The notes under the pieces are model-generated. The model searched no databases, was not told the origin of the DNA, and saw only the letters and a list, made by a program, of their open reading frames with translations. Source: Mycobacterium sp. SMC-8 (GTDB lineage: Bacteria; Actinomycetota; Actinomycetes; Mycobacteriales; Mycobacteriaceae). Taken from it: DNA of 64,000 nucleotides. A program made the position numbers and the translations under genes. Of the stretch, positions 17,073-28,043 are shown in pieces. How positions within the stretch are numbered: the first letter of the stretch is position 1; every line of letters starts with the position of its first letter. The DNA is taken from the NCBI RefSeq assembly GCF_025263565.1, contig NZ_CP079865.1, positions 806,001 through 870,000 of the forward strand, read 5' to 3'.

Positions 17073-19616
17073 TTACTCGGCTGCGGCTGCCCCGCCACCG
17101 GCTCCGGCGCCGGAGAGCTCCGGTTCCGCACCGGCGGCCGGCTTGCGGGCGCCGGAGAACGTGAACACCGCGTCCTCGCCCTGACCCTCGCCGTCCCAGT
17201 TCTCGACGTCGACGGTGACGAGCTGACCGGGTCCGACCTCCTCGAAGAGGATCTTCTCCGACAGGGCGTCCTCGATCTCGCGCTGGATGGTCCGTCGCAG
17301 CGGGCGGGCGCCCAGCACCGGATCGAAACCGCGCTTGGCCAGCAGCGCCTTGGCCTTGTCGGTCAGCACCATCTCCATGTCCTTGGCCTTCAGCTGCTTG
17401 GACACCCGGCCGATCATCAGGTCGACCATCTTGATGATCTCGTCCTGCGTCAGCTGGTGGAACACGATGATGTCGTCGATACGGTTGAGGAACTCCGGAC
17501 GGAAGTGCTTCTTCAGTTCGTCGTGAACCTTCTGCTTCATCCGCTCGTAGTTGTTCTCGCCGCCACCCTTGGTGAAGCCCAGACCGACCGCCTTGCTGAT
17601 GTCGCTGGTGCCGAGGTTCGAGGTGAAGATCAGCACCGTGTTCTTGAAGTCGACCGTGCGGCCCTGACCGTCGGTCAGGCGGCCGTCCTCGAGCACCTGC
17701 AGGAGGCTGTTGTAGATCTCCTGGTGTGCCTTCTCGATCTCGTCGAACAGCACGACCGAGAACGGCTTGCGGCGCACCTTCTCGGTGAGCTGGCCGCCCT
17801 CTTCGTAGCCGACGTACCCCGGAGGGGCACCGAACAGCCGCGACGCGGTGAAGCGGTCGTGGAACTCGCCCATGTCGATCTGGATGAGCGCGTCGTCGTC
17901 GCCGAACAGGAAGTTGGCCAGCGCCTTGGACAGCTCGGTCTTACCGACACCGGACGGGCCGGCGAAGATGAACGAACCGGACGGGCGCTTCGGATCCTTC
18001 AGACCCGCACGGGTACGGCGGATCGCCTTCGAGACGGCCTTGACGGCGTCCTCCTGGCCGATGATCCGCTTGTGCAGCTCGTCTTCCATGCGGAGCAGAC
18101 GGGTGGTCTCCTCCTCGGTCAGCTTGAAGACCGGGATTCCGGTCCAGTTGCCCAGCACCTCGGCGATCTGCTCGTCGTCGACCTCGGCCACGACATCGAG
18201 ATCACCTGAGCGCCACTGCTTCTCACGCTCAGCGCGCTGCGCGACCAGCTGCTTCTCCTTGTCGCGCAGGCTCGCGGCCTTCTCGAAGTCCTGCGCGTCG
18301 ATCGCGGACTCCTTCTCCCGGCGCGCGTCGGCGATCTTCTCGTCGAACTCGCGAAGGTCCGGCGGCGCGGTCATCCGGCGGATGCGCATCCGGGCGCCGG
18401 CCTCGTCGATGAGGTCGATCGCCTTGTCCGGCAGGAACCGGTCGTTGATGTAGCGGTCGGCCAGCGTGGCCGCGGCGGCGATCGCACCGTCGGTGATGGA
18501 CACCCGGTGGTGCGCCTCGTAGCGGTCGCGCAGACCCTTGAGGATCTCGATCGTGTGCTCGACCGTCGGCTCGCCGACCTGGACGGGCTGGAAGCGGCGC
18601 TCCAGCGCGGCGTCCTTCTCGATGTACTTGCGGTACTCGTCGAGGGTGGTCGCACCGATGGTCTGCAGCTCACCGCGGGCCAGCTTCGGCTTGAGGATGG
18701 ACGCGGCGTCGATCGCGCCCTCGGCGGCACCCGCGCCGACGAGCGTGTGCAGCTCGTCGATGAACAGGATGATGTCGCCGCGGGTGTTGATCTCCTTGAG
18801 CACCTTCTTCAGGCGTTCCTCGAAATCACCCCGGTAGCGGCTGCCCGCGACCAGCGACCCGAGGTCCAGCGTGTAGAGCTGCTTGTCCTTCAGCGTCTCG
18901 GGCACGTCGCCGTGCACGATCGCCTGGGCCAGGCCCTCCACGACGGCGGTCTTGCCGACACCGGGCTCGCCGATCAGCACCGGGTTGTTCTTGGTGCGGC
19001 GGCTCAGCACCTGCATGACCCGCTCGATTTCCTTCTCACGGCCGATGACCGGATCGAGCTTGCCCTCCATCGCGGCGGCGGTCAGGTTGCGGCCGAACTG
19101 GTCGAGCACGAGCGAGGTGGACGGGTTGCCCGCCTCGCCGCCCCGGCCTCCGGTGCCCGCCTCGGCGGTCTCCTTGCCCTGGTAGCCGCTCAGCAGCTGG
19201 ATGACCTGCTGGCGCACCCGGGTCAGCTCGGCTCCGAGCTTGACGAGCACCTGCGCGGCGACGCCCTCACCCTCGCGGATGAGACCGAGCAGGATGTGCT
19301 CGGTGCCGATGTAGTTGTGGCCGAGCTGCAACGCCTCACGAAGGCTGAGCTCCAGCACCTTCTTGGCTCGGGGGGTGAAAGGGATGTGCCCGGACGGCGC
19401 CTGCTGACCCTGGCCGATGATCTCTTCGACCTGGCTGCGCACGCCCTCCAGGGAGATGCCCAGCGACTCGAGCGACTTGGCGGCTACGCCTTCACCTTCG
19501 TGAATGAGGCCCAGCAGGATGTGCTCGGTGCCGATGTAGTTGTGGTTGAGCATCCGGGCCTCTTCTTGAGCCAGGACGACAACCCGACGCGCACGGTCGG
19601 TGAATCTTTCGAACAT
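17073..19616 (-). CDS. clpC1: ClpC1, AAA+ unfoldase of the Clp protease
   Basis: 847-residue Hsp100 ATPase that unfolds substrates and feeds them to ClpP1P2. Domain order: repeated Clp N domain ([21 protein letters not shown]..., about 1-145), AAA1 with Walker A GEPGVGKT (about 208) and Walker B LFIDELH, coiled-coil middle domain ([25 protein letters not shown]), and AAA2 with Walker A GPSGVGKT (about 547) and DEIEKAH. The tail is Gly/Ala-rich. Length and sequence match the mycobacterial protein, the target of cyclomarin-type antibiotics. A ClgR-like palindrome lies about 240 nt upstream. Confidence 0.97.
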   Translation of the reverse strand: MFERFTDRARRVVVLAQEEARMLNHNYIGTEHILLGLIHEGEGVAAKSLESLGISLEGVRSQVEEIIGQGQQAPSGHIPFTPRAKKVLELSLREALQLGHNYIGTEHILLGLIREGEGVAAQVLVKLGAELTRVRQQVIQLLSGYQGKETAEAGTGGRGGEAGNPSTSLVLDQFGRNLTAAAMEGKLDPVIGREKEIERVMQVLSRRTKNNPVLIGEPGVGKTAVVEGLAQAIVHGDVPETLKDKQLYTLDLGSLVAGSRYRGDFEERLKKVLKEINTRGDIILFIDELHTLVGAGAAEGAIDAASILKPKLARGELQTIGATTLDEYRKYIEKDAALERRFQPVQVGEPTVEHTIEILKGLRDRYEAHHRVSITDGAIAAAATLADRYINDRFLPDKAIDLIDEAGARMRIRRMTAPPDLREFDEKIADARREKESAIDAQDFEKAASLRDKEKQLVAQRAEREKQWRSGDLDVVAEVDDEQIAEVLGNWTGIPVFKLTEEETTRLLRMEDELHKRIIGQEDAVKAVSKAIRRTRAGLKDPKRPSGSFIFAGPSGVGKTELSKALANFLFGDDDALIQIDMGEFHDRFTASRLFGAPPGYVGYEEGGQLTEKVRRKPFSVVLFDEIEKAHQEIYNSLLQVLEDGRLTDGQGRTVDFKNTVLIFTSNLGTSDISKAVGLGFTKGGGENNYERMKQKVHDELKKHFRPEFLNRIDDIIVFHQLTQDEIIKMVDLMIGRVSKQLKAKDMEMVLTDKAKALLAKRGFDPVLGARPLRRTIQREIEDALSEKILFEEVGPGQLVTVDVENWDGEGQGEDAVFTFSGARKPAAGAEPELSGAGAGGGAAAAE

Positions 19617-19905
19617 CCGTGGTTACCTGCTCTCCATCGCATATATGAGGTGGTCTGCACTGATGCGCCCTGACGGCGGTGTCGCTCCAGTGCTTTGCAC
19701 CTACGCCGTCCACTCTAATGGTCGGCGGCTCCGGGTGCCCCGCCTGCCGGTCCCCGAAGGGATTGACACATGAACCGCGGAAGGCAACTACCCGGTGCTG
19801 TTAGAACCAACGCGAGGTAGCCGCAATTCGTTTCCGGATCCGCGCCGCCGGCGGTTCGCCACCAGCGAACGCGATACCGGCTCCTGTCGAACCGGCAATC
19901 CGCCG
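19617..19905. promoter_or_regulatory. clpC1 upstream region with a ClgR-like palindrome
   Basis: This 289-nt gap lies between lsr2 and clpC1, both on the minus strand, and must carry lsr2's 3' end and clpC1's promoter and leader. The palindrome TTCGC-CACCA-GCGAA lies at 19855-19869. It is close to the actinobacterial ClgR site (CGCYNANRGCG with a one-base difference), and ClgR is the known activator of clp genes. I could not place a confident -10, and no other gene was found. Confidence 0.4.
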
Positions 19906-20247
19906 TTACGTTGCTGCGTGGAACGCGTCGATGACGTCGGCCGGGATCCGGCCGCGGGTCGAGACGTTGTGCCCGTTGCGGCGCGCCCACTCACGGATGG
20001 CCGCGCTCTGTTCCCGATCGATGGCAGCACGACCGCGTCCGGTGCCCACCGCGCGTCCGCGGCGCCGGCCGCCGACCCGACGGCCCGCGTCGACCCATTG
20101 CTTCAGCTCATTACGGAGCTTTGCGGCGTTCTTGGCAGAGAGATCGATCTCATAACTGACACCGTCGAGACCGAATTCCACCGTCTCGTCAGCGGCACCC
20201 TCACCGTCGAAATCGTCGACCAACGTGACGGTGACTTTCTTAGCCAT
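19906..20247 (-). CDS. lsr2: Nucleoid-associated silencer Lsr2
   Basis: 113-residue H-NS-like protein that binds AT-rich DNA and silences horizontally acquired genes. The N-terminal dimerisation domain ([35 protein letters not shown]) is followed by a basic linker with [15 protein letters not shown] and the C-terminal DNA-binding domain, which carries the AT-hook-like RGR ([14 protein letters not shown]). Start at the ATG MAKKV. Located between lysS and clpC1 as in M. tuberculosis. Confidence 0.96.
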   Translation of the reverse strand: MAKKVTVTLVDDFDGEGAADETVEFGLDGVSYEIDLSAKNAAKLRNELKQWVDAGRRVGGRRRGRAVGTGRGRAAIDREQSAAIREWARRNGHNVSTRGRIPADVIDAFHAAT

Positions 20248-20354
20248 TACCCCACTGCCCTTCTCACGTCTCAGATGGGCGGATATGGCCCCATCTCGGA
20301 CACCAATCTGCCATAAAGGGGCGGGCCATTCAACAACGTGAGATTCGCGGCAGT

Positions 20355-21860
20355 TCAGTTGCCGTGTCGGCGAACAATCGGGAACAAAACCGTCTCCCTA
20401 ATCGACAGTCCTGTCAGCGCCATCAACAAGCGATCGATGCCCATTCCGGTGCCCGTGGTGGGCGGCATACCGTACTCAAGGGCGGCCAGGAAATCCTCAT
20501 CGAGCGCCATTGCCTCGTCATCTCCGGCGGCGGCCGCGCGCGCCTGGGCTTCAAAACGTTCGCGCTGAATCACGGGATCGATCAACTCCGAGTAGCCGGT
20601 CGCCAACTCGAAGTGACGAACATAAAGATCCCATTTCTCCGTCACGCCGTCGACACTGCGGTGCGGGCGCGTCAGCGGCGTGGTCTCGACCGGGAAGTCC
20701 CGTACGAACGTCGGCGCCCACAACTTGTCGCCCACGGTGAATTCCCACAGTTCCTCGACCAATTTCCCGTGCCCATAACCGCGGTCACGGGCAATCTCCA
20801 CGCCCAAACGGTCCGCGATCCGCCACAGATGCTGCACACTGGTCTGCGGGGTGATCTCTTCACCCAGCGCTTCGGACAATGACGGATACATTTCAATGGT
20901 GTCCCATTCACCGTCGAGGTCGTAGACAGACCCGTCGGCCAATGGCACCTGTCGAGTGCCGATCGCTTCGTCGGCGACCTCCTGAATAAGTTCACGCGTG
21001 ACGATCGCGGAATCGTCGTAGGTCCCGTACGCCTGATATGTCTCCAACATCGCGAATTCCGGCGAATGTGTGGAATCCGCGCCTTCGTTTCTGAAGTTTC
21101 GATTCAGCTCGAAGACCCGGTCGAATCCACCCACCACACAGCGCTTCAGAAACAGTTCCGGAGCGATGCGTAGGTAAAGGTCGGCATCGAGCGCATTGGA
21201 GTGCGTCACAAAAGGACGGGCGGCAGCGCCGCCGGCCAGTGTCTGCAGCATGGGGGTCTCCACTTCCAGGAACCCGCGCCGCTCGAGCGCCGACCGCACG
21301 GCCCGCACCACCGCCACCCGCTGCCGGGCGATCTCGCGCGCCTCCGGCCGCACGATCAGGTCGACGTAGCGCTGCCGCACCCGGGACTCTTCGCTCATCT
21401 CCTTGTGCGCGACCGGGAGCGGCCGCAGCGCCTTGGAGGCGATTTGCCAAGAGTCGGCGAGCACAGACAGTTCGCCCCGCCGCGAGCTGATCACTTCGCC
21501 GTGAACGAACACGATGTCACCGAGGTCGACGTCGGCCTTCCACGCGTCCAGCGATTCCTGACCGACCTGGTCGAGGCTGATCATCGCCTGCAGCTGGGTG
21601 CCCTCCCCCTCCTGCAGGGTGGCGAAGCAGAGCTTGCCCGAGTTGCGGGCGAAGATGACGCGGCCGGCGACGCCGACCTTCTCACCGGTCTTGGTGTCGG
21701 CGGCGAGGTCCGGATACGCCGCACGCAGATCGGCAAGGGTGTGGGTGCGGTCGACCTTGACCGGGTACGGGTCGCGCCCCTCGCTCAGCAGCCGTTCACG
21801 CTTGCCCTGCCGGATGCGGAACTGCTCGGGGATGTCGTCAACAGAATCGGGGGACGTCAC
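20355..21860 (-). CDS. lysS: Lysyl-tRNA synthetase (class II)
   Basis: 501-residue class II synthetase. The N-terminal OB-fold anticodon-binding domain ([22 protein letters not shown]) is followed by the catalytic domain with motif 1 ([11 protein letters not shown]), motif 2 ([18 protein letters not shown]) and motif 3 ([15 protein letters not shown]). GTG start at 21860, 23 nt from the divergently transcribed DSD1-like gene. lsr2 follows downstream after about 100 nt. Confidence 0.96.
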   Translation of the reverse strand: MTSPDSVDDIPEQFRIRQGKRERLLSEGRDPYPVKVDRTHTLADLRAAYPDLAADTKTGEKVGVAGRVIFARNSGKLCFATLQEGEGTQLQAMISLDQVGQESLDAWKADVDLGDIVFVHGEVISSRRGELSVLADSWQIASKALRPLPVAHKEMSEESRVRQRYVDLIVRPEAREIARQRVAVVRAVRSALERRGFLEVETPMLQTLAGGAAARPFVTHSNALDADLYLRIAPELFLKRCVVGGFDRVFELNRNFRNEGADSTHSPEFAMLETYQAYGTYDDSAIVTRELIQEVADEAIGTRQVPLADGSVYDLDGEWDTIEMYPSLSEALGEEITPQTSVQHLWRIADRLGVEIARDRGYGHGKLVEELWEFTVGDKLWAPTFVRDFPVETTPLTRPHRSVDGVTEKWDLYVRHFELATGYSELIDPVIQRERFEAQARAAAAGDDEAMALDEDFLAALEYGMPPTTGTGMGIDRLLMALTGLSIRETVLFPIVRRHGN

Positions 21861-21883
21861 GACGAGCCAGCTTAAATGAACAG

Positions 21884-23152
21884 ATGACCGTGCCCGCCAA
21901 CGCGCCGATCGACGAGGCCGGCTACGCCGCGGGCGTACGCCCCCTGCTCGACCAGCCGCTGGACTGGAGCTTCAAGGGCGTCCCGCCGCAGTGGTGGGGA
22001 CGCACGCCCGCACAGATCGTCGCGCAGCGCCCGGGACTGTTCGACTCGGGCCTCAGCGGTCCCGTCTGTGTGCTTCGCGCCGAGGCGTTGCAGCACAACA
22101 TCGACGCGATGGCCGGCTGGTGCCGCGACCGGGGGGTTCAGCTCGCCCCGCACGGCAAGACGCACATGTCGCCACAGCTGGCCGCCCGTCAGCTGGCTGC
22201 GGGCGCGTACGGAATCACCGTCGCCACCGTCGGCCAGGCCGCGGTCTACCGCGCGTTCGGCGTGACGAATCTGCTGCTGGCCAACGAGCTGGTGGACGAG
22301 GCCGGGCTGCGCTGGGTGGCCGCAGAGCTGGACCGCGATCCCGGGCTGGGCTTCGTGTGCTGGGTGGACTCGGTGCGCGGGGTGGAGCTGATGACGCGCG
22401 CCCTCACCGGCACCGGGCGGCCGGTCGACGTGTGCGTCGACATCGGCATGCCCGGCGGCCGGACCGGGTGCCGGGCCCCGGCGATCGCCGCCGAGGTCGC
22501 CCGCGCCGCGGCCGCGTCCCCGCGGCTGCGCCTGGTCGGGGTCGCCGGGTACGAGGCTGCGGTGGCACAGGCGCTGACCGACGACGCGGTGGCCGCCGCC
22601 GCAGCCCACCTGCAGGACCTGCGTACGGCCGCCATTGCGCTTGCCCCGCTGTTCGAGACCGACGACGTGCTCGTCACCGCCGGGGGCAGCACATACTTCG
22701 ACGCCGTCGCCGACGCGCTGACCGGCTGGCCGTCGGGTCTGCGGGCGCGCACCGTACTGCGCAGCGGCTGTTACGTGACGCACGACCACGGGCTCTACGC
22801 GCGCACCTCACCGCTGACCCGGGACGGGGCCACCGGCCTGCGACCGGCGTTGGAGGTGTACGCCCAGGTGGTGTCCCGGCCGGAACCCGACCTGGCGATT
22901 CTGACCATGGGCCGGCGCGACGTGTCCTTCGACCAAGGCCTGCCCGTCGCGCTGGAGCTTCCGGCCGCGACGGTGACCAAGCTCAACGACCAGCACGCCT
23001 ACCTGCGGCTCGGCGCCGGCGAGGACGCCGAGGTCGGCCGTTGGCTGCGGTTCGGAATCTCGCATCCGTGCACCGTCTTCGACAAATGGCGGCTGCTTCC
23101 GGTGCTCGACGCGCAGGACCGCGTCGTCGATCTGATCCGGACGTTCTTCTAG
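21884..23152 (+). CDS. DSD1/D-threonine aldolase-like fold-type III PLP enzyme
   Basis: 422-residue member of the alanine-racemase-N / D-serine dehydratase-like group. The PLP-binding Lys is in [10 protein letters not shown] (about 88-97). The C-terminal metal-site motif [12 protein letters not shown] supplies the His and Cys that bind zinc in eukaryotic D-serine dehydratases and D-threonine aldolases. Likely substrates are D-serine, D-threonine or a related beta-hydroxy D-amino acid; the choice cannot be made from sequence. It stands alone on the plus strand in an otherwise minus-strand block, divergent from lysS by 23 nt and overlapping the coaX stop by 4 nt. M. tuberculosis has, as I recall, only a short ORF at this position. 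Confidence 0.82.
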   Translation: MTVPANAPIDEAGYAAGVRPLLDQPLDWSFKGVPPQWWGRTPAQIVAQRPGLFDSGLSGPVCVLRAEALQHNIDAMAGWCRDRGVQLAPHGKTHMSPQLAARQLAAGAYGITVATVGQAAVYRAFGVTNLLLANELVDEAGLRWVAAELDRDPGLGFVCWVDSVRGVELMTRALTGTGRPVDVCVDIGMPGGRTGCRAPAIAAEVARAAAASPRLRLVGVAGYEAAVAQALTDDAVAAAAAHLQDLRTAAIALAPLFETDDVLVTAGGSTYFDAVADALTGWPSGLRARTVLRSGCYVTHDHGLYARTSPLTRDGATGLRPALEVYAQVVSRPEPDLAILTMGRRDVSFDQGLPVALELPAATVTKLNDQHAYLRLGAGEDAEVGRWLRFGISHPCTVFDKWRLLPVLDAQDRVVDLIRTFF

Positions 23153-23958
23153 CGCTTGACCTTCCCCCGCTGGTTGTCCCGGTTGCGTTCGTAAACCAGC
23201 CGCAGTCCGTCGAGCGTGAGGTGCGGGTCGTAGTGCGCCACGGTGTGCAGGTCGGCCAGCATCAGCGGCGCGGAGTGGCCGGTCGCGATCACGTTGACGT
23301 CGTCGCCGGCGAAACCGTCGACGTCCTCTCGCACCCGGTTCACCAGGCCGTCCACCAGCCCGGCGAAACCGAACACCGCGCCCGCCTGCATGCACTCGAC
23401 GGTGTTCTTGCCGACCACCGAGCGCGGCCTGGTGAGCTCGACACGCCGCAACGCCGCCGACCGGGCGGCCGCCGCGTCCGAAGACACCTGCACGCCGGGG
23501 GCGATCGCGCCGCCGAGGAACTCCCCCTTGGCCGAGACCACATCGACGCAGATCGACGAGCCGAAGTCGACGACGATCGCCGCGGTGCCGAATTTCTGGT
23601 ACGCGGCAAGGCAATTCACGATCCGGTCGGCCCCGACCTCTTTGGGGTTGTCGACCAGCAGCGGGATACCGGTGCGCACGCCCGGCTCGATCAGCACGTG
23701 TGGGACCGCCGGCCAGTACTGGTCGAGCATCACCCGCACCTCGTGCAGCACCGAGGGCACGGTCGACAATCCGACCGCGCCGGTGAGCACTTCGGCGTCG
23801 TCACCGATCAGGCCGTCGATCGTCAACGCGAGTTCGTCGGCCGTCACCTCGGGTTCGGTGCGGATCCGCCAGTGCTGCGCGACCTTCGCATGGTCCCCGG
23901 ACCCCGCGATCAGCCCGACCACCGTGTGGGTGTTGCGGACGTCGATGGCTAGCAGCAC
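23149..23958 (-). CDS. coaX: Type III pantothenate kinase
   Basis: 269-residue CoaX, an ASKHA-fold kinase phosphorylating pantothenate in the first step of CoA synthesis. Seen: the phosphate-binding start [28 protein letters not shown], the second Asp motif [14 protein letters not shown] and GGAIAPGVQ. The usual DxGNT reads DVRNT here, which is also the mycobacterial form. GTG start. It follows panD and panC, giving a CoA-precursor operon (panC-panD-coaX). Confidence 0.92.
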   Translation of the reverse strand: MLLAIDVRNTHTVVGLIAGSGDHAKVAQHWRIRTEPEVTADELALTIDGLIGDDAEVLTGAVGLSTVPSVLHEVRVMLDQYWPAVPHVLIEPGVRTGIPLLVDNPKEVGADRIVNCLAAYQKFGTAAIVVDFGSSICVDVVSAKGEFLGGAIAPGVQVSSDAAAARSAALRRVELTRPRSVVGKNTVECMQAGAVFGFAGLVDGLVNRVREDVDGFAGDDVNVIATGHSAPLMLADLHTVAHYDPHLTLDGLRLVYERNRDNQRGKVKR

Positions 23959-23962
23959 GACA

Positions 23963-24370
23963 TCACCTCGGCGACACCAGCTCGGTGGCGCCCGGCGGGA
24001 CGAAGGCCGGGTCCGCGCCGAGGTCGACCGGCCGGTTCTGCGCGTCGACGAAAACCACCCGAGGCCGGTAGGACCTGGCCTCGGCGTCGTCCATCGTCGC
24101 GTACGCGATCAGGATCACCAGATCGCCGGGATGCACCAGATGCGCTGCGGCGCCGTTGATTCCGATCACGCCGCTCCCACGCTCGCCGGTGATGACATAG
24201 GTGACCAGCCGTGCGCCGTTCTCGATGTCGACGATCGTGACCTGCTCGCCTTCGAGCAGGTCGGCGGCTTCCATCAGGTCGGCGTCGACCGTCACCGAGC
24301 CGACGTAGTGCAGGTTCGCCTGGGTGACGGTGGCGCGGTGGATCTTGGACTTGAGCATCGTCCGTAACAT
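23963..24370 (-). CDS. panD: Aspartate 1-decarboxylase
   Basis: 135-residue pyruvoyl enzyme making beta-alanine from aspartate. The self-cleavage site Gly-Ser is in [11 protein letters not shown] (about 24-25), where the Ser becomes the pyruvoyl group. The remaining conserved stretch is [21 protein letters not shown]. The C-terminal tail ([18 protein letters not shown]) is the flexible mycobacterial extension. Its ATG overlaps the panC stop (TGATG). Confidence 0.96.
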   Translation of the reverse strand: MLRTMLKSKIHRATVTQANLHYVGSVTVDADLMEAADLLEGEQVTIVDIENGARLVTYVITGERGSGVIGINGAAAHLVHPGDLVILIAYATMDDAEARSYRPRVVFVDAQNRPVDLGADPAFVPPGATELVSPR

Positions 24371-25311
24371 CAGTTCCTCCAGGGAAGTTCGTGGTTCTCG
24401 CCGGCGGTGCGCGGATGGCCGTCGAGACCCGCGCTCGCCCCGATGTCCACGGCGATGTTGTCCAACAGCCGGGTGCGGCCCAGGCGGGCGGCGATCAGCA
24501 TGCGTGCCGCGCCCTCGGCGGGGGCCGGCCCCAGCATCGGATCGCGGACCTCCAGATAGTCCAGTTCCAGCGCAGGCACCTCGTCGAGCACCGCCCGGGC
24601 GGCGTCCAGTGCCGCGCCCACCCCGGTGGACGCGGCGTACATCCCGGCCAGCAGCGCCGCGGACAGCGCCCCGGCCTGCTCGCGCTGGACCTCGTCGAGG
24701 TAGCGGTTGCGCGACGACATCGCCAGACCGTCGGCTTCCCGCACGATCGGCACGCCCTGGATCTCGATGTCGATATCGAGGTCGGTCACCATCTGCTTGA
24801 TCAGCGCGAGCTGCTGGAAGTCCTTCTCGCCGAAGTAGGCCCGGTCCGGGCGCACGGTGTTGAACAGCTTCAGCACCACCGTCAGAACTCCGGCGAAATG
24901 CGTTGGGCGCGAGGCACCTTCGAGCTCAGCGCCGAGGGGCCCGGGGTGCACCGTGGTGCGCATGCCGTTCGGGTACATGTCCTCGGCGGTCGGGGTGAAC
25001 GCGATGTCGACGCCCTCGGCGCGCAGCGCGTCCAGATCGTCGTCGAGGGTGCGCGGATAGGCGCCCAGGTCCTCGTTCGCGGCGAACTGCAGTGGGTTGA
25101 CGAAGATCGACACCACGACCGCCGCACCGGGTACCCGCTTGGCGGCGCGGACCAGCGCCAGGTGACCGTCGTGCAGCGCACCCATCGTCGGCACCAGCAC
25201 GATCCGCCGCCCGGTGGCCCGCAGCGCCCTCGTCACACCGGCGACGTCCTTCGGCCCGCGGTACACATTCAGCTGTCCGCCGGTGAATTTCGGGGCATCC
25301 CGCCTGATCAT
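24370..25311 (-). CDS. panC: Pantothenate synthetase
   Basis: 313-residue enzyme that joins pantoate and beta-alanine using ATP. Seen: the nucleotide-binding [12 protein letters not shown] (HxGH), [11 protein letters not shown], the Gly-rich [15 protein letters not shown] and the MSSRNRYL signature. The ATG at 25311 overlaps the stop of the upstream dehydrogenase-like gene. An in-frame longer start is possible but reads as Arg-rich sequence belonging to that neighbour. It is coupled to panD, which supplies the beta-alanine. Confidence 0.95.
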   Translation of the reverse strand: MIRRDAPKFTGGQLNVYRGPKDVAGVTRALRATGRRIVLVPTMGALHDGHLALVRAAKRVPGAAVVVSIFVNPLQFAANEDLGAYPRTLDDDLDALRAEGVDIAFTPTAEDMYPNGMRTTVHPGPLGAELEGASRPTHFAGVLTVVLKLFNTVRPDRAYFGEKDFQQLALIKQMVTDLDIDIEIQGVPIVREADGLAMSSRNRYLDEVQREQAGALSAALLAGMYAASTGVGAALDAARAVLDEVPALELDYLEVRDPMLGPAPAEGAARMLIAARLGRTRLLDNIAVDIGASAGLDGHPRTAGENHELPWRN

Positions 25312-26255
25312 GACTGTCCTGCTTCCGCCAGCACGTCGAAGACTTCCTTCGGGGCGTGCGCACGCTGGGCCGTGCGCCACGAGTTCGTCCGATACGCCTG
25401 CGCCAGATCGGGGTTCACCTCGCCGAACGCCTGCAGGTGGCCGGCGACCGCCGCCGCGTCCCCGCGCGCGACCGGACCCGTCAGCGCGGCCTGCCCGCGC
25501 TGCAGCGCGTTGTCCAGCGCCGCCCGCGCCAACGGGCCGATGATCCGTTCGGGCAGCCCGCCCGGGGTGTCGTCGACGGGCTCCTGGCCGAGCAGCTCCT
25601 GGCCCCACAGTGCCGAGCGCAGCGCGTCGACCGCGTCGAGCAGCACGGTGACGACGTGGTTGCCGGCGTGTGCCAGCGCCGCGTGATACAGCGTCCTGGC
25701 GTCCTCGCGGACCCGGAACGGTTCGCCGCCGATCTCCAGCACCAGCGACTGTGCGATGGCGTAGCCGATCTCGTCGCCGGCGGTCACCCCGAAGCAGGTG
25801 CCGCGGAGCCGGTCGACGTCCTCGTCGGTTCCGGCGAACGTCATCGCCGGATGGATCGCCAGCGTGATGCAGCCCTGCTCGGCCAGCGGGGCCAGAATTC
25901 CGATGCCGTTGGCGCCCGAGGTGTGCGCGACGATGGTGTTCGGGCGCACCGCACCGGTGGCGGCCAGGCCGTTCACCAGCGCGCGCAGCTCGGCGTCGGG
26001 CACGGCCAGCAGCAACAGTTCGGCGCGCGCGGCGACGTCGTCGACGGCCAGCACGGCAGTGTCCGGCAACCAGCGCTGCGCGCGGGCGCGGGAGGCCGCC
26101 GATACTGCGCTGCAGCCGACGACGACGTGTTCGGCGCGTTCCAGTGCGACGCCGAGTGCGGTGCCGACCCGGCCGGCGGAGATGATCCCGATCGTGAGCC
26201 GGGCAGGGCGGAGTCCGTCGTGCGGGATGTCACCGCCGGCGGGGGGCTGCACCAT
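25308..26255 (-). CDS. Rossmann-fold protein with DUF2520-type C domain
   Basis: 315-residue NAD(P)-binding protein. N-terminal Rossmann motif [19 protein letters not shown] (about 20-38); middle region with [14 protein letters not shown] and [14 protein letters not shown]; all-helical C-terminal domain ([25 protein letters not shown]) typical of 6-phosphogluconate-dehydrogenase-like enzymes. It corresponds to conserved mycobacterial Rv3603c as recalled. Its position next to panC makes a ketopantoate-reductase-type role attractive, but this is inference from context. It overlaps panC by 4 nt (ATGA). Confidence 0.78.
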   Translation of the reverse strand: MVQPPAGGDIPHDGLRPARLTIGIISAGRVGTALGVALERAEHVVVGCSAVSAASRARAQRWLPDTAVLAVDDVAARAELLLLAVPDAELRALVNGLAATGAVRPNTIVAHTSGANGIGILAPLAEQGCITLAIHPAMTFAGTDEDVDRLRGTCFGVTAGDEIGYAIAQSLVLEIGGEPFRVREDARTLYHAALAHAGNHVVTVLLDAVDALRSALWGQELLGQEPVDDTPGGLPERIIGPLARAALDNALQRGQAALTGPVARGDAAAVAGHLQAFGEVNPDLAQAYRTNSWRTAQRAHAPKEVFDVLAEAGQS

Positions 26256-26332
26256 CGCAGTCGACCTCGCAGATTCTCATGGCTTCGTTCCGGTCCCGCG
26301 GCGCGGGTACCGGACGGTCGCCACGAGCCTAC

Positions 26333-27493
26333 TCAATCCTCCCGGCGCCTTCGCCGCCCACCACCCGACGGCGTCGCCTGCAGCCGGGCCAAGAGCTCGG
26401 CCACCGACTGCCCGCCGGTGTGGGCGCCACCGTCGGCGTCCTCCTCGACCTGCTCCTCTGCCGGAGCGGGAGGCTCCTCCTGCTCCTCACCGGACGCGGA
26501 GTGCTTACCGCGCGGCGGCTCTTCCGTTTCGACCTCCGGCTCGGGAGCCCGGCGCCTACCGACGTACTCGTCGTGCGCGTCCCCGTCGGCTGAGGGTTCC
26601 CAGTTGCTTCCGGGCTGGCCCGCCGGAACCCACCGCCCCTCGGCAGGTGCGGGCTGCCACTGGGCACCGGCCGGGGCCGCCTGCGGCGGCGGGGGCGCAG
26701 GCAGCCACGGGAACTGCGGTGACGGGGCGCTCGGCGGCACCGGCGGTGGCGGTGGCGGCGGGGGTGGCGGCGGCGGGGGTGGCGGCGGAGCCCACGGCGG
26801 CTGCTGTGCTACGGCCTGCTCCCCGCGGTGCCGGCGACCGCCGGTCTGCTCGGCCGAGCGGCGGTGCGCGCCACCGGGTTCGCCGGGCTGCGCCCACTCA
26901 CTCTCGGGCGGGTGCGGCTCGACGGGCACATCGATGATCGGGCTCTCGTCGGTCTCGGGGGCGTACGGGTCCGGGGCGACCGCGAATTCGTCCTCGGTGT
27001 CGATCCGGCTGCTGCTGACGCGCCCCGCGGTGCGTTCGGTCTCCAGGGCCGGGCGATGGGACAGGTCGGCGTCGAACAGGTATTCCAGATTGGCCCGCAG
27101 CGCGGCCAACTCGGCCCGCAGTGCCGCCACCTCGTCGGCCGACTGCGCCTGCAGTTCCGAGGCCAGCTCACGGCGCAGCTGAGATTCGACGGCCAACTCG
27201 TATTCGCGGCGCGCCGAGATCTCGCGGTCCAGTTGCAGGTCGTACACCAGCTTGAGGTCGCGCACCTTGGCCTGGTCGGCGTCGCTCTGCCTGCGGTAGA
27301 TGACCGAGACGAATGCGGCGACCACGGCCGCCCACAACGCGAGAATGACGGCGAGCTTTAGCAATTCGACCCGGTTGGTGAAAACCAGCGCTGAACTGGC
27401 ACCGATCGCCAGCACCAGCAACACCGTCATCAGGAACCAACCCGGCCTGCGGCCGCTGCGCCGCAGACGGGCGCCCCGGGTCGGATCGGTCAT
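26333..27493 (-). CDS. Membrane protein with coiled coil and poly-proline tail (Rv3604c-like)
   Basis: 386-residue protein. Two transmembrane helices lie near the N terminus (about 18-40 and 46-65), followed by a long helical and probably coiled-coil region rich in Arg/Glu/Ala (DLKLVYDLQLDREISARREYELAVES and following, about 80-140). The rest is disordered, charged and Pro-rich, including a run of 16 consecutive prolines at about residues 238-253, and ends in GGGRRRRRED. Homologues occur at this position in other mycobacteria; no function is known. The proline run would be expected to stall ribosomes unless EF-P acts. Confidence 0.75.
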   Translation of the reverse strand: MTDPTRGARLRRSGRRPGWFLMTVLLVLAIGASSALVFTNRVELLKLAVILALWAAVVAAFVSVIYRRQSDADQAKVRDLKLVYDLQLDREISARREYELAVESQLRRELASELQAQSADEVAALRAELAALRANLEYLFDADLSHRPALETERTAGRVSSSRIDTEDEFAVAPDPYAPETDESPIIDVPVEPHPPESEWAQPGEPGGAHRRSAEQTGGRRHRGEQAVAQQPPWAPPPPPPPPPPPPPPPPVPPSAPSPQFPWLPAPPPPQAAPAGAQWQPAPAEGRWVPAGQPGSNWEPSADGDAHDEYVGRRRAPEPEVETEEPPRGKHSASGEEQEEPPAPAEEQVEEDADGGAHTGGQSVAELLARLQATPSGGGRRRRRED

Positions 27494-27566
27494 GGGGCGA
27501 CTGTACCGTCACAGGTCATTTCGCGTGTCGACCTCTGCGGCGATTCGGCCCGGGTACGCGAACAGG

Positions 27567-28043
27567 TCAGCCCGGCGCCGCATCGACGTCCTGCGACTGG
27601 TCCTCGGGCGACTTGCAGCAATGCTGCAACCACATCGCCGCGACGACCAGGGCCAGCGCGCACAGTCCGGCCACCACCGCGCCGGGGGTGTCCTCGGCGG
27701 CGACCCGCATGCTGCCTCTGCGCGGCAGCAGGTAAACCACCACCGCCAGCCACCAGCCGAAGACGACGCTGCCCATCCACGCCGAGGCCTTCGCGATCAC
27801 CACCGACCGGGCCACCGCCAGCGGGTGCAGACGGCCCTGCCCGACCCCGATCTCACCGTCCCTGATCCGGGCCCGCACTTAGAACCCCCAGCCGGCGACC
27901 GCCGCCGCGACACCGAGCAGAGACGCCCCGGCCCACACGTCGATCGGCGGAAACCAGCGGTAGATCAGGTGCACCAGTACGTAACCCGCGATCGCGGCCG
28001 CGGCCGCGGCGATCACCAGGTCGCGTTTGCGGGTCGGCCCCAT
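27567..28043 (-). pseudogene. DUF3180 membrane protein gene interrupted by an in-frame TAA (Rv3605c-like)
   Basis: One continuous minus-strand frame from ATG 28043 ([17 protein letters not shown]...) to TGA 27567 would encode 158 residues, the recalled length of M. tuberculosis Rv3605c, with four hydrophobic helices. It is broken after codon 54 by TAA at 27879-27881. On each side the frame and the sequence pattern continue unchanged (...VAGWGF-stop-VRARIRDGEIGVGQGRLHPLAVARS...). A tyrosine codon TAC changed to TAA explains this. A GTG directly follows the stop, so restart is possible, giving a 54-residue and a 103-residue product. The start overlaps the folK stop (TGATG). Alternatives are a sequencing error or stop readthrough. 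Confidence 0.8.

Noticed and set aside
26730..26785. Poly-proline run taken as a frameshift or assembly error
   Set aside because: The frame is intact on both sides and Pro-rich tails are typical of this mycobacterial protein.
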